Assembly: GCA_964036275.1 (NCBI GenBank)
Contig: OZ038434.1
Coordinates: forward strand, 20,015,879 to 20,079,878
Origin: Litoditis marina
Lineage: Eukaryota; Nematoda; Chromadorea; Rhabditida; Rhabditidae
Direction: 5' to 3'
Length of the DNA stretch: 64,000 nt
Shown here: positions 48,464 through 60,200 of the stretch, in pieces
Layout: the number at the start of each line of letters is the position of its first letter
Position numbering within the stretch: the stretch's first letter is position 1
Notes under the pieces: model-generated
Databases searched by the model: none
The model's input: only the letters and a program-made list of their open reading frames with translations
Told to the model about the DNA's origin: nothing
Program-made: the position numbers and the translations under genes

Positions 48464-50494
48464 GAGGTCAGAGGAAGTCCGCCCTCACAAGGGTGTTCGC
48501 CTTCTGTCAAAACAACGGATTGCTAGAGGTCGCTCAAGCCTTGGGTCGTCGTATTGGACTTGGTCGAGCGAAAAGTACTATGGCAGCGTACCGGAATGCG
48601 TCCATTAGGAGAGAATCCTGGCTAGGTGAGAATTAATTAATTGATTTTTGATACTATATTGCAGTTTTTTGATTCTCTTGTTTCTTTCCATTTTCACGAG
48701 AATACCGGGCTATTTTTAAATGTTTCGTAGACAGATAGATCGGTTTTTGGATCCGGTTGCACCCATTTTTTCGTTAGATGAGCGTTACATCTTTAAGAGA
48801 CGACCAGAAAGCTAGGTGGTTAGAGTTCTATTTCAACTCTTTGCAGTACAATAGTTAGGGGAGTTTTCTGTCCCGGCAAATCGAACTAATTGATATAGAA
48901 TAACGTTTTTCGTAATGGATTAAGCGAACTAAAATCTCGGTTATAGCGGATGCTGGACTCCCCGACAATCCATCCGGGGTGCTTCTTTACTTGTCTGATC
49001 GGGCAGAGAAAGTCGGATTCGCCTCCCTCGCATTAGAGCTGGCTGCCTTCAAGTTCTCTCATGATCCACCCGAGTCTCCTACACTGAAACTGGCATCGCT
49101 CATCGTGGCAGGATCGGCCCGCAGTTCAAAGAAACGCATGACTGAATCAGCCTCCGAAGGTGAGTATCTTTACGAGTTCTTGCCACTATTTTGTCTAAAA
49201 TCGTAAGAGTTGGAGAATATTTGGGGTTATTTGACCGCTATCAGGTTTCTTCGCGTCGCGGAGTTAAGTGAGAAAAGTACCTCGCCGGGGGATTAATGCA
49301 CTTGATATATTCCGTCATTAGTCGTTTTTGTGTTGTTTTTAGGGTCAAAAACCCTCTCACAAAAATAAGAAGATCGTCAAGCATTGTATTTCAGCCGACA
49401 TAAAGAAGGTGATCGCGTGGTTCCACGAGAATGATTCGACGAAAAACCATCGTGCGGTCGTGGCCGTGTTGCTGTCCTGGGTCGGGTTGTTGCGAGCCTC
49501 GGAAGCCGTACATCTGACGTGGGGAGACCTAAGCGCAGAAGGCGACCGACTGGAACTAGCAGTGCGCCGAGCCAAAAACGATCAACACGGGAAAGGTTAG
49601 ATATGTTACAATGGTCTACACATTTTCTCGGTTGTTTTTCCCCAAAAACGGGACCTTTTTTATTTTATTTTTCTCGCCCATGCAAAAGTCTAAAAGCATT
49701 AAACAAGGAGAAACGAACAACTATCTCCCTTGTATAGTCTGTCAAGATGCGTGAGCTAAGTAAGTGCTTAAGAAGCCGGTCGTTAATGAGTACGCAAGAT
49801 TTACTTTTGGAATGTTTAGGCAGATCGACATTCGTCGAGTATCGGAAGGGTGGCACTCTTCATGTCATTCTCCAATCTTGGAAAGACAGACAATCTTCGG
49901 TACCCGCAGACGACTCGGTAGTTCTGCCAAATTTGCATAATGGCTCACGCATGTCCGTTCAGGCTCTCGGCAAGGAGACGAAGCGAGTTTTAGCAGAATC
50001 AGGTTGGTAGCATCGAAAATACTATTGTGGCTGACCAGTACGATTTCACTTGTCACGTACAATCATATTTGTTTAGACGTTTAGTCTTCTCTTCGTTTTA
50101 TAGGGAAGGCGTTAGCTAATATCAGGATTCATCCCAAACTTAACCGGGTCGTTGGAGCCAGAACGGGTAGTGGCGTGAACGCGTTTTTGCCGTAGTCTTA
50201 GAAACCACGAGACTAAAGTGGTTGCAGTGTACCAGAATAACCAGGGAAATACTGTTGATGAATCTCGGAAAGAAGCTAAGCAAGACAGTTTTTTTATTCT
50301 CTGCAGGTTGCTCCAAGTCCCTGACTCATCACGCACTCCGTAGGGGATCGGCCCAGGCCGCTTTGCAAGCAGGAGTGTCTCAGGAAGAGATTCAGAGGCG
50401 CGGAAGATGGCGTACAGCAAATGGAATGGCTCCGTACATTCGTGATTGCGTTCGGGGCCAAGGAGGGCTATCCTCGCTACCTAGTGGTGAATAA
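48464..50494 (+). CDS. Tyrosine recombinase, five exons with four phase-1 introns (5' end unresolved)
   Basis: Proposed exons: 48464-48625, 48947-49159, 49395-49595, 49820-50002 and 50307-50494 (TAA). Introns of 321, 235, 224 and 304 bp have GT donors and AG acceptors and all interrupt the codon after its first base. About 315 codons result. Exons 1-2 look like the helical N-terminal DNA-binding domain. Exon 3 holds box I, GLLRASEAVHLTWGDL, with the first catalytic Arg, and the hairpin Lys in RRAKNDQ. Exon 5 holds HHALRRG (His-x-x-Arg), GRW (Trp in the second His/Trp position) and the nucleophile Tyr in PYI. Every active-site residue is therefore present. It would integrate the circular DNA copy. 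No convincing start is seen in exon 1 (its ATG near 48580 is late), so a leader exon further upstream is likely. Exon 1 is the least certain. Confidence 0.85.
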
Positions 50495-51107
50495 TCCCAA
50501 GTAGCTTTGATCTTTACTAATGTTATGCCGACATATCTCAGATAGGTATTTCAAGTCGTTGTTGCATACATTCGTTGTTTTCCGTTACTGGTTCGGTTAG
50601 TTGTTTAATTATGTTTTGTGGCCCCGTTGGCATTATATAGAGAGGCATGTTCAGCACTCTGAATAGAGTCAATAAACGTGAGTGCCCGGTTCTTTTTTCT
50701 CAATTAATGTCTGGCAGTGTACGTAAACACAGGCATTTCACGCTACACAGTACAACAAAAAGAGAGCAATTCGAGAGTCAAAGACTTTCATCATGCTATA
50801 ACGAGTCATACTACAAGTTATATTTTTTTGCTTCTTTTCAGTTATCCTCATAGTTCCTTGTCTTGGCTCTATTTTTATGTATATCACACAACACACGTCT
50901 TTATGTATATCACAATAACAAATATTCTGTTTTCATCGTGATCGGTCCTCCAACAGTCTGGTCCAGAAGATAGCTCAACAGTAACGACCCGACTACAAGG
51001 TAGCAGGAGGGCACGGTTAGGACACACAAGAATCCCGCGTCAAAGAAGAGATATATACAACAGTTGTATTATGTTCCTGTCACTACTATACATAAACGAT
51101 TCCCTCC
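50495..51107 (+). other. 3' region of the retrotransposon, no gene seen
   Basis: AT-rich. AATAAA at 50671-50676 could be a polyadenylation signal, though it overlaps CAATAAAC/GTGAGTGCC, a donor-like site. A pyrimidine-rich acceptor (TTGCTTCTTTTCAG) follows near 50840, so a 3'-UTR intron is possible. Short open frames here show no motif. At 51083-51136 a 27-bp segment of B2 is duplicated in tandem. Confidence 0.5.
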
Positions 51108-51136
51108 ATCTACTATACATAAACGATTCCCTCCAT
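51083..51136 (+). repeat. 27-bp tandem duplication at the start of B2
   Basis: A 27-bp unit beginning CTACTATACATAAACG and ending CCTCCAT occurs at 51083-51109 and again at 51110-51136. B1 has one copy, so the duplication arose in this copy or its recent ancestor. Confidence 0.9.
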
Positions 51137-51203
51137 ACTGTCCTTTGGTACAGTAATTGTTGTTATTGAGGAGTCCGACTCGAAGAGGAGGAGGACTCAA
51201 TAA
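51108..51203 (+). repeat. Split direct repeat B2 (right end)
   Basis: 96 bp, one mismatch from B1. It ends GACTCAATAA, followed directly by satellite TACCAAG. The stretch 51140-51159 is the inverted partner of 45208-45227 near the left end. Confidence 0.94.
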
Positions 51204-54200
51204 TACCAAGTTTGAACACTAAATCTCACGTAGGGCAAAAATCGCAACTCCATTCACGTCAATTTGGGGGTGTTTTTGGTTAGCACCGCCACTCAATTAT
51301 TTCGGGACTGTTTCAACTTATGCAAATAAGATGAACATTTTTAAGTTTCTACACATGAGAGGAGTTCAAAAATACCAAGTTTGAACACTAAATCTCACGT
51401 ACGGCGAAAATCGCAACTCCATTCACGTCAACTTGGGGGTGTTTTTGGTTAGCACCGCCACTCAATTATGTCGGGACTGTTTCAACTTATGCTAATAAGA
51501 TGAACATTTTTAAGTTTCTACACATGAGAGGAGTTCAAAAATACCAAGTTTGAACACTAAATCCCACGTAGGGGAAAAATCGCAACTCCATTCACGTCAA
51601 CTTGGGGGTGTTTTTGGTTAGCACCGCCACTCAATTATTTCGGGACTGTTTCAACTTATGCAAATAAGATGAACATTTTTAAGTTTCTACACATAAGAGG
51701 AGTTCAAAAATACCAAGTTTGAATACTAAATCTCACGTAGGGCGAAAATCGCAACTCCATTCACGTCAATTTGGGGGTGTTTTTGGTTAGCACCGCCACT
51801 CAATTATTTCGGGACTGTTTCAACTTATGCAAATAAGATGAACATTTTTGAGTTTCTACACATGAGAGGAGTTCAGAAAATACCAAGTTTGAACACTAAA
51901 TCCCACGTAGGGCGAAAATCGCAACTCCATTCACGTCAACTTGGGGGTGTTTTTGGTTAGCACCGCCACTCAATTATTTCAGGACTGTTTCAACTTATGC
52001 TAATAAGATGAACATTTTGAAGTTTCTACACATGAAAGGAGTTCAAAAATACCAAGTTTGAACACTAAATCTCACGTAGGGCGAAAATCGCAACTCCATT
52101 CACGTCAACTTGGGGGTGTTTTTGGTTAGCACCGCCACTCAATTATTTCGGGACTGTTTCAACTTATGCTAATAAGATAAACATTTTTGAGTTTCTACAC
52201 ATGAGGGGAGTTCAAAAATACCAAGTTTGAACACTAAATCTCACGTAGGGCAAAAATCGCAACTCCATTCACGTCAATTTGGGGGTGTTTTTGGTTAGCA
52301 CCGCCACTCAATTATTTCGGGACTGTTTCAACTTATGCAAATAAGATGAACATTTTTGAGTTTCTCCACATGAGAGGAGTTCAAAAATACCAAGTTTGAA
52401 CACTAAATCCCACGTAGGGCGAAAATCGCAACTCCATTCACGTCAACTTGGGGGTGTTTTTGGTTAGCACCGCCACTCAATTATTTCGGGACTGTTTCAA
52501 CTTATTCAAATAAGATGAACATTTTTGAGTTTCTACACATGAGAGGAGTTCAGAAAATACCAAGTTTGAACACTTAACCCCACGTAGGGCGAAAATCGCA
52601 ACTCCATTCACGTCAACTTGGGGGTGTTTTTGGTTAGCACCGCCACTCAATTATTTCGGGACTCTTTCAACTTATGCTAATAAGATGAACATTTTTAAGT
52701 TTCTACACATGAGAGGAGTTCAAAAATACCAAGTTTGAACACTAAATCCCACGTAGGGCGAAAATCGCAACTCCATTCACGTCAATTTGGGGGTGTTTTT
52801 GGTTAGCACCGCCACTCAATTATTTCGGGACTGTTTCAACTTATGCAAATAAGATGAACATTTTTGAGTTTCTACACATGAGAGGAGTTCAGAAAATACC
52901 AAGTTTGAACACTAAATCCCACGTAGGGCGAAAATCGCAACTCCATTCACGTCAACTTGGGGGTGTTTTTGGTTAGCACCGCCACTCAATTATTTCGGGA
53001 CTGTTTCAACTTATGCTAATAAGATGAACATTTTTAAGTTTCTACACATGAGAGGAGTTCAAAAATACCAAGTTTGAACACTAAATCTCACGTAGGGCGA
53101 AAATCGCAACTCCATTCACGTCAACTTGGGGGTGTTTTTGGTTAGCACGGCCACTCAATTATTTCGGGACTGTTTCAACTTATGCAAATAAGATGAACAT
53201 TTTTAAGTTTCTACACATGAGAGGAATTCAAAAATACCAAGTTTGAACACTAAATCTCACGTAGGGCAAAAATCGCAACTCCATTCACGTCAACTTGGGG
53301 GTGTTTTTGGTTAGCACCGCCACTCAATTATTTCGGGACTGTTTCAACTTATGCTAATAAGACGAACATTTTTGAGTTTCTACACATGAGGGGAGTTCAA
53401 AAATACCAAGTTTGAACACTAAATCTCACGTAGGGCGAAAATCGCAACTCCATTCACGTCAATTTGGGGGTGTTTTTGGTTAGCACCGCCACTCAATTAT
53501 TTCGGGACTGTTTCAACTTATGCAAATAAGATGAACATTTTTGAGTTTCTACACATGAGAGGAGTTCAAAAATACCAAGTTTGAACACTAAATCCCACGT
53601 AGGGGGAAAATCGCAACTCCATTCACGTCAACTAGGGGGTGTTTTTGGTTAGCACGGCCACTCAATTATTTCGGGACTGTTTCAACTTATGCAAATAAGA
53701 TAAACATTTTTGAGTTTCTACACACGAGGGGAGTTCAAAAATACCAAGTTTGAACACTAAATCTCACGTAGGGCGAAAATCGCAACTCCATTCACGTCAA
53801 TTTGGGGGTGTTTTCGGTTAGCACCGCCACTCAATTATTTCGGGACTGTTACAACTTATGCAAATAAGATGAACATTTTTGAGTTTCTACACATAAGAGG
53901 AGTTCAAAAATACCAAGTTTGAATACTAAATCTCACGTAGGGCGAAAATCGCAACTCCATTCACGTCAATTTGGGGGTGTTTTTGGTTAGCACCGCCACT
54001 CAATTATTTCGGGACTGTTTCAACTTATGCTAATAAGATAAACATTTTTGAGTTTCTACACATGAGGGGAGTTCAAAAATACCAAGTTTGAACACTAAAT
54101 CTCACGTAGGGCAAAAATCGCAACTCCATTCACGTCAATTTGGGGGTGTTTTTGGTTAGCACCGCCACTCAATTATTTCGGGACTGTTTCAACTTATGCA

Positions 54201-57200
54201 AATAAGATGAACATTTTTGAGTTTCTCCACATGAGAGGAGTTCAAAAATACCAAGTTTGAACACTAAATCCCACGTAGGGCGAAAATCGCAACTCCATTC
54301 ACGTCAACTTGGGGGTGTTTTTGGTTAGCACCGCCACTCAATTATTTCGGGACTGTTTCAACTTATTCAAATAAGATGAACATTTTTGAGTTTCTACACA
54401 TGAGAGGAGTTCAGAAAATACCAAGTTTGAACACTTAACCCCACGTAGGGCGAAAATCGCAACTCCATTCACGTCAACTTGGGGGTGTTTTTGGTTAGCA
54501 CCGCCACTCAATTATTTCGGGACTGTTTCAACTTATGCTAATAAGATGAACATTTTTAAGTTTCTACACATGAGAGGAGTTCAAAAATACCAAGTTTGAA
54601 AACTAAATCTCACGTAGGGCGAAAATCGCAACTCCATTCACGTCAATTTGGGGGTGTTTTTGGTTAGCACCGCCACTCAATTATTTCGGGACTGTTTCAA
54701 CTTATGCAAATAAGATGAACATTTTTGAGTTTCTACACATGAGAGGAGTTCAAAAATACCAAGTTTGAACACTAAATCCCACGTAGGGGGAAAATCGCAA
54801 CTCCATTCACGTCAACTAGGGGGTGTTTTTGGTTAGCACCGCCACTCAATTATTTCGGGACTGTTTCAACTTATGCAAATAAGATGAACATTTTTGAGTT
54901 TCTACACATAAGAGGAGTTCAAAAATACCAAGTTTGAATACTAAATCTCACGTAGGGCGAAAATCGCAACTCCATTCACGTCAATTTGGGGGTGTTTTTG
55001 GTTAGCACCGCCACTCAATTATTTCGGGACTGTTTCAACTTATGCTAATAAGATAAACATTTTTGAGTTTCTACACATGAGGGGAGTTCAAAAATACCAA
55101 GTTTGAACACTAAATCTCACGTAGGGCAAAAATCGCAACTCCATTCACGTCAATTTGGGGGTGTTTTTGGTTAGCACCGCCACTCAATTATTTCGGGACT
55201 GTTTCAACTTATGCAAATAAGATGAACATTTTTGAGTTTCTCCACATGAGAGGAGTTCAAAAATACCAAGTTTGAACACTAAATCCCACGTAGGGCGAAA
55301 ATCGCAACTCCATTCACGTCAACTTGGGGGTGTTTTTGGTTAGCACCGCCACTCAATTATTTCGGGACTGTTTCAACTTATGCTAATAAGATGAACATTT
55401 TTAAGTTTCTACACATGAGAGGAGTTCAAAAATACCAAGTTTGAAAACTAAATCTCACGTAGGGCGAAAATCGCAACTCCATTCACGTCAATTTGGGGGT
55501 GTTTTTGGTTAGCACCGCCACTCAATTATTTCGGGACTGTTTCAACTTATGCAAATAAGATGAACATTTTTGAGTTTCTACACATGAGAGGAGTTCAAAA
55601 ATACCAAGTTTGAACACTAAATCCCACGTAGGGCAAAAATCGCAACTCCATTCACGTCAATTTGGGGGTGTTTTTGGTTAGCACCGCCACTCAATTATTT
55701 CGGGACTGTTTCAACTTATGCAAATAAGATGAACATTTTTGAGTTTCTCCACATGAGAGGAGTTCAAAAATACCAAGTTTGAACACTAAATCCCACGTAG
55801 GGCGAAAATCGCAACTCCATTCACGTCAACTTGGGGGTGTTTTTGGTTAGCACCGCCACTCAATTATTTCGGGACTGTTTCAACTTATGCTAATAAGATG
55901 AACATTTTTAAGTTTCTACACATGAGAGGAGTTCAAAAATACCAAGTTTGAAAACTAAATCTCACGTAGGGCGAAAATCGCAACTCCATTCACGTCAATT
56001 TGGGGGTGTTTTTGGTTAGCACCGCCACTCAATTATTTCGGGACTGTTTCAACTTATGCAAATAAGATGAACATTTTTGAGTTTCTACACATGAGAGGAG
56101 TTCAAAAATGCCAAGTTTGAACACTAAATCCCACGTAGGGGGAAAATCGCAACTCCATTCACGTCAACTAGGGGGTGTTTTTGGTTAGCACCGCCACTCA
56201 ATTATTTCGGGACTGTTTCAACTTATGCAAATAAGATGAACATTTTTGAGTTTCTACACATAAGAGGAGTTCAAAAATACCAAGTTTGAATACTAAATCT
56301 CACGTAGGGCGAAAATCGCAACTCCATTCACGTCAATTTGGGGGTGTTTTTGGTTAGCACCGCCACTCAATTATTTCGGGACTGTTTCAACTTATGCTAA
56401 TAAGATAAACATTTTTGAGTTTCTACACATGAGGGAAGTTCAAAAATACCAAGTTTGAACACTAAATCTCACGTAGGGCAAAAATCGCAACTCCATTCAC
56501 GTCAATTTGGGGGTGTTTTTGGTTAGCACCGCCACTCAATTATTTCGGGACTGTTTCAACTTATGCAAATAAGATGAACATTTTTGAGTTTCTCCACATG
56601 AGAGGAGTTCAAAAATACCAAGTTTGAACACTAAATCCCACGTAGGGCGAAAATCGCAACTCCATTCACGTCAACTTGGGGGTGTTTTTGGTTAGCACCG
56701 CCACTCAATTATTTCGGGACTGTTTCAACTTATTCAAATAAGATGAACATTTTTGAGTTTCTACACATGAGAGGAGTTCAGAAAATGCCAAGTTTGAACA
56801 CTTAACCCCACGTAGGGCGAAAATCGCAACTCCATTCACGTCAACTTGGGGGTGTTTTTGGTTAGCACCGCCACTCAATTATTTCGGGACTGTTTCAACT
56901 TATGCTAATAAGATGAACATTTTTAAGTTTCTACACATGAGAGGAGTTCAAAAATACCAAGTTTGAACACTAAATCCCACGTAGGGCGAAAATCGCAACT
57001 CCATTCACGTCAATTTGGGGGTGTTTTTGGTTAGCACCGCCACTCAATTATTTCGGGACTGTTTCAACTTATGCAAATAAGATGAACATTTTTGAGTTTC
57101 TACACATGAGAGGAGTTCAGAAAATACCAAGTTTGAACACTAAATCCCACGTAGGGCGAAAATCGCAACTCCATTCACGTCAACTTGGGGGTGTTTTTGG

Positions 57201-60200
57201 TTAGCACCGCCACTCAATTATTTCGGGACTGTTTCAACTTATGCTAATAAGACGAACACTTTTGAGTTTCTACACATGAGGGGAGTTCAAAAACTTCAAG
57301 TTTGAACACTAAATCTCACGTAGGGCGAAAATCGCAACTCCATTCACGTCAATTTGGGGGTGTTTTTGGTTAGCACCGCCACTCAATTATTTCGGGACTG
57401 TTTCAACTTATGCAAATAAGATGAACATTTTTGAGTTTCTACACATGAGAGGAGTTCAAAAATACCAAGTTTGAACACTAAATCCCACGTAGGGGGAAAA
57501 TCGCAACTCCATTCACGTCAACTAGGGGGTGTTTTTGGTTAGCACGGCCACTCAATTATTTCGGGACTGTTTCAACTTATGCAAATAAGATAAACATTTT
57601 TGAGTTTCCACACATGAGGGGAGTTCAAAAATACCAAGTTTGAACACTAAATCTCACGTAGGGCGAAAATCGCAACTCCATTCACGTCAATTTGGGGGTG
57701 TTTTTGGTTAGCACCGCCACTCAATTATTTCGGGACAGTTTCAACTTATGCAAATAAGATGAACATTTTTGAGTTTCTACACATGAGAGGAGTTCAAAAA
57801 TACCAAGTTTGAACACTAAATCTCACGTAGGGCGAAAATCGCAACTCCATTCACGTCAATTTGGGGGTGTTTTTGGTTAGCACCGCCACTCAATTATTTC
57901 GGGACTGTTTCAACTTATGCAAATAAGATGAACATTTTTGAGTTTCTACACATGAGAGGAGTTCAGAAAATACCAAGTTTGAACACTAAATCCCACGTAG
58001 GGCGAAAATCGCAACTCCATTCACGTCAACTTGGGGGTGTTTTTGGTTAGCACCGCCACTCAATTATTTCGGGACTGTTTCAACTTATGCTAATAAGATG
58101 AACATTTTGAAGTTTCTACACATGAAAGGAGTTCAAAAATACCAAGTTTGAACACTAAATCTCACGTAGGGCGAAAATCGCAACTCCATTCACGTCAACT
58201 TGGGGGTGTTTTTGGTTAGCACCGCCACTCAATTATTTCGGGACTGTTTCAACTTATGCTAATAAGATAAACATTTTTGAGTTTCTACACATGAGGGGAG
58301 TTCAAAAATACCAAGTTTGAACACTAAATCTCACGTAGGGCAAAAATCGCAACTCCATTCGCGTCAATTTGGGGGTGTTTTTGGTTAGCACCGCCACTCA
58401 ATTATTTCGGGACTGTTTCAACTTATGCAAATAAGATGAACATTTTTGAGTTTCTCCACATGAGAGGAGTTCAAAAATACCAAGTTTGAACACTAAATCT
58501 CACGTAGGGCGAAAATCGCAACTCCATTCACGTCAATTTGGGGGTGTTTTTGGTTAGCACCGCCACTCAATTATTTCGGGACTGTTTCAACTTATGCTAA
58601 TAAGATGAACATTTTTGAGTTTCTACACATGAGAGAAGTTCAAAAATACCAAGTTTGAACACTAAATCCCACGTAGGGGGAAAATCGCAACTCCATTCAC
58701 GTCAACTAGGGGGTGTTTTTGGTTAGCACGGCCACTCAATTATTTCGGGACTGTTTCAACTTATGCAAATAAGATAAACATTTTTGAGTTTCCACACATG
58801 AGGGGAGTTCAAAAATACCAAGTTTGAACACTAAATCTCACGTAGGGCGAAAATCGCAACTCCATTCACGTCAATTTGGGGGTGTTTTTGGTTAGCACCG
58901 CCACTCAATTATTTCGGGACTGTTTCAACTTATGCAAATAAGATGAACATTTTTGAGTTTCTACACATGAGAGGAGTTCAAAAATACCAAGTTTGAACAC
59001 TAAATCTCACGTAGGGCGAAAATCGCAACTCCATTCACGTCAATTTGGGGGTGTTTTTGGTTAGCACCGCCACTCAATTATTTCGGGACTGTTTCAACTT
59101 ATGCAAATAAGATGAACATTTTTGAGTTTCTACACATGAGAGGAGTTCAGAAAATACCAAGTTTGAACACTAAATCCCACGTAGGGCGAAAATCGCAACT
59201 CCATTCACGTCAATTTGGGGGTGTTTTTGGTTAGCACCGCCACTCAATTATTTCGGGACAGTTTCAACTTATGCAAATAAGATGAACATTTTTGAGTTTC
59301 TACACATGAGAGGAGTTCAAAAATACCAAGTTTGAACACTAAATCTCACGTAGGGCGAAAATCGCAACTCCATTCACGTCAATTTGGGGGTGTTTTTGGT
59401 TAGCACCGCCACTCAATTATTTCGGGACTGTTTCAACTTATGCAAATAAGATGAACATTTTTGAGTTTCTACACATGAGAGGAGTTCAGAAAATACCAAG
59501 TTTGAACACTAAATCCCACGTAGGGCGAAAATCGCAACTCCATTCACGTCAACTTGGGGGTGTTTTTGGTTAGCACCGCCACTCAATTATTTCGGGACTG
59601 TTTCAACTTATGCTAATAAGATGAACATTTTGAAGTTTCTACACATGAAAGGAGTTCAAAAATACCAAGTTTGAACACTAAATCTCACGTAGGGCGAAAA
59701 TCGCAACTCCATTCACGTCAACTTGGGGGTGTTTTTGGTTAGCACCGCCACTCAATTATTTCGGGACTGTTTCAACTTATGCTAATAAGATAAACATTTT
59801 TGAGTTTCTACACATGAGGGGAGTTCAAAAATACCAAGTTTGAACACTAAATCTCACGTAGGGCAAAAATCGCAACTCCATTCGCGTCAATTTGGGGGTG
59901 TTTTTGGTTAGCACCGCCACTCAATTATTTCGGGACTGTTTCAACTTATGCAAATAAGATGAACATTTTTGAGTTTCTCCACATGAGAGGAGTTCAAAAA
60001 TACCAAGTTTGAACACTAAATCTCACGTAGGGCGAAAATCGCAACTCCATTCACGTCAATTTGGGGGTGTTTTTGGTTAGCACCGCCACTCAATTATTTC
60101 GGGACTGTTTCAACTTATGCTAATAAGATGAACATTTTTGAGTTTCTACACATGAGAGAAGTTCAAAAATACCAAGTTTGAACACTAAATCCCACGTAGG

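Larger units (their letters stand above)
45202..51203 (+). mobile_element. Tyrosine-recombinase retrotransposon (DIRS order, split direct repeats), 6002 bp
   Basis: The element interrupts a satellite 1 monomer between CAAAAA and TACCAAG. It starts TTGTTTCAATTACTG and ends GACTCAATAA. Its repeats are split: A1 (45202-45332), B1 (48145-48240) joined directly to A2 (48241-48371), and B2 (51108-51203). B1-A2 thus reproduces the joint of the two ends of a circle, as known for PAT, Ngaro and Kangaroo-type elements. Coding order on the plus strand is gag-like protein, reverse transcriptase-RNase H, then an intron-containing tyrosine recombinase between A2 and B2. There is no integrase of DDE type, no LTR and no target duplication apart from AAT shared at both borders. 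A1 and A2 are identical and B1/B2 differ at one base, so the insertion is recent. Confidence 0.93.

Noticed and set aside
48194..48608. Open frames over B1-A2 and the start of the recombinase region
   Set aside because: They overlap the non-coding repeats. The recombinase-like peptide lies in a different frame (48464-48625).
45202..51203. Classical DIRS1 architecture with inverted terminal repeats, or an LTR element
   Set aside because: The ends carry split direct repeats A1, B1-A2 and B2. There is no long terminal direct repeat, no DDE integrase and no protease motif, and the internal repeat is a direct copy of the ends.
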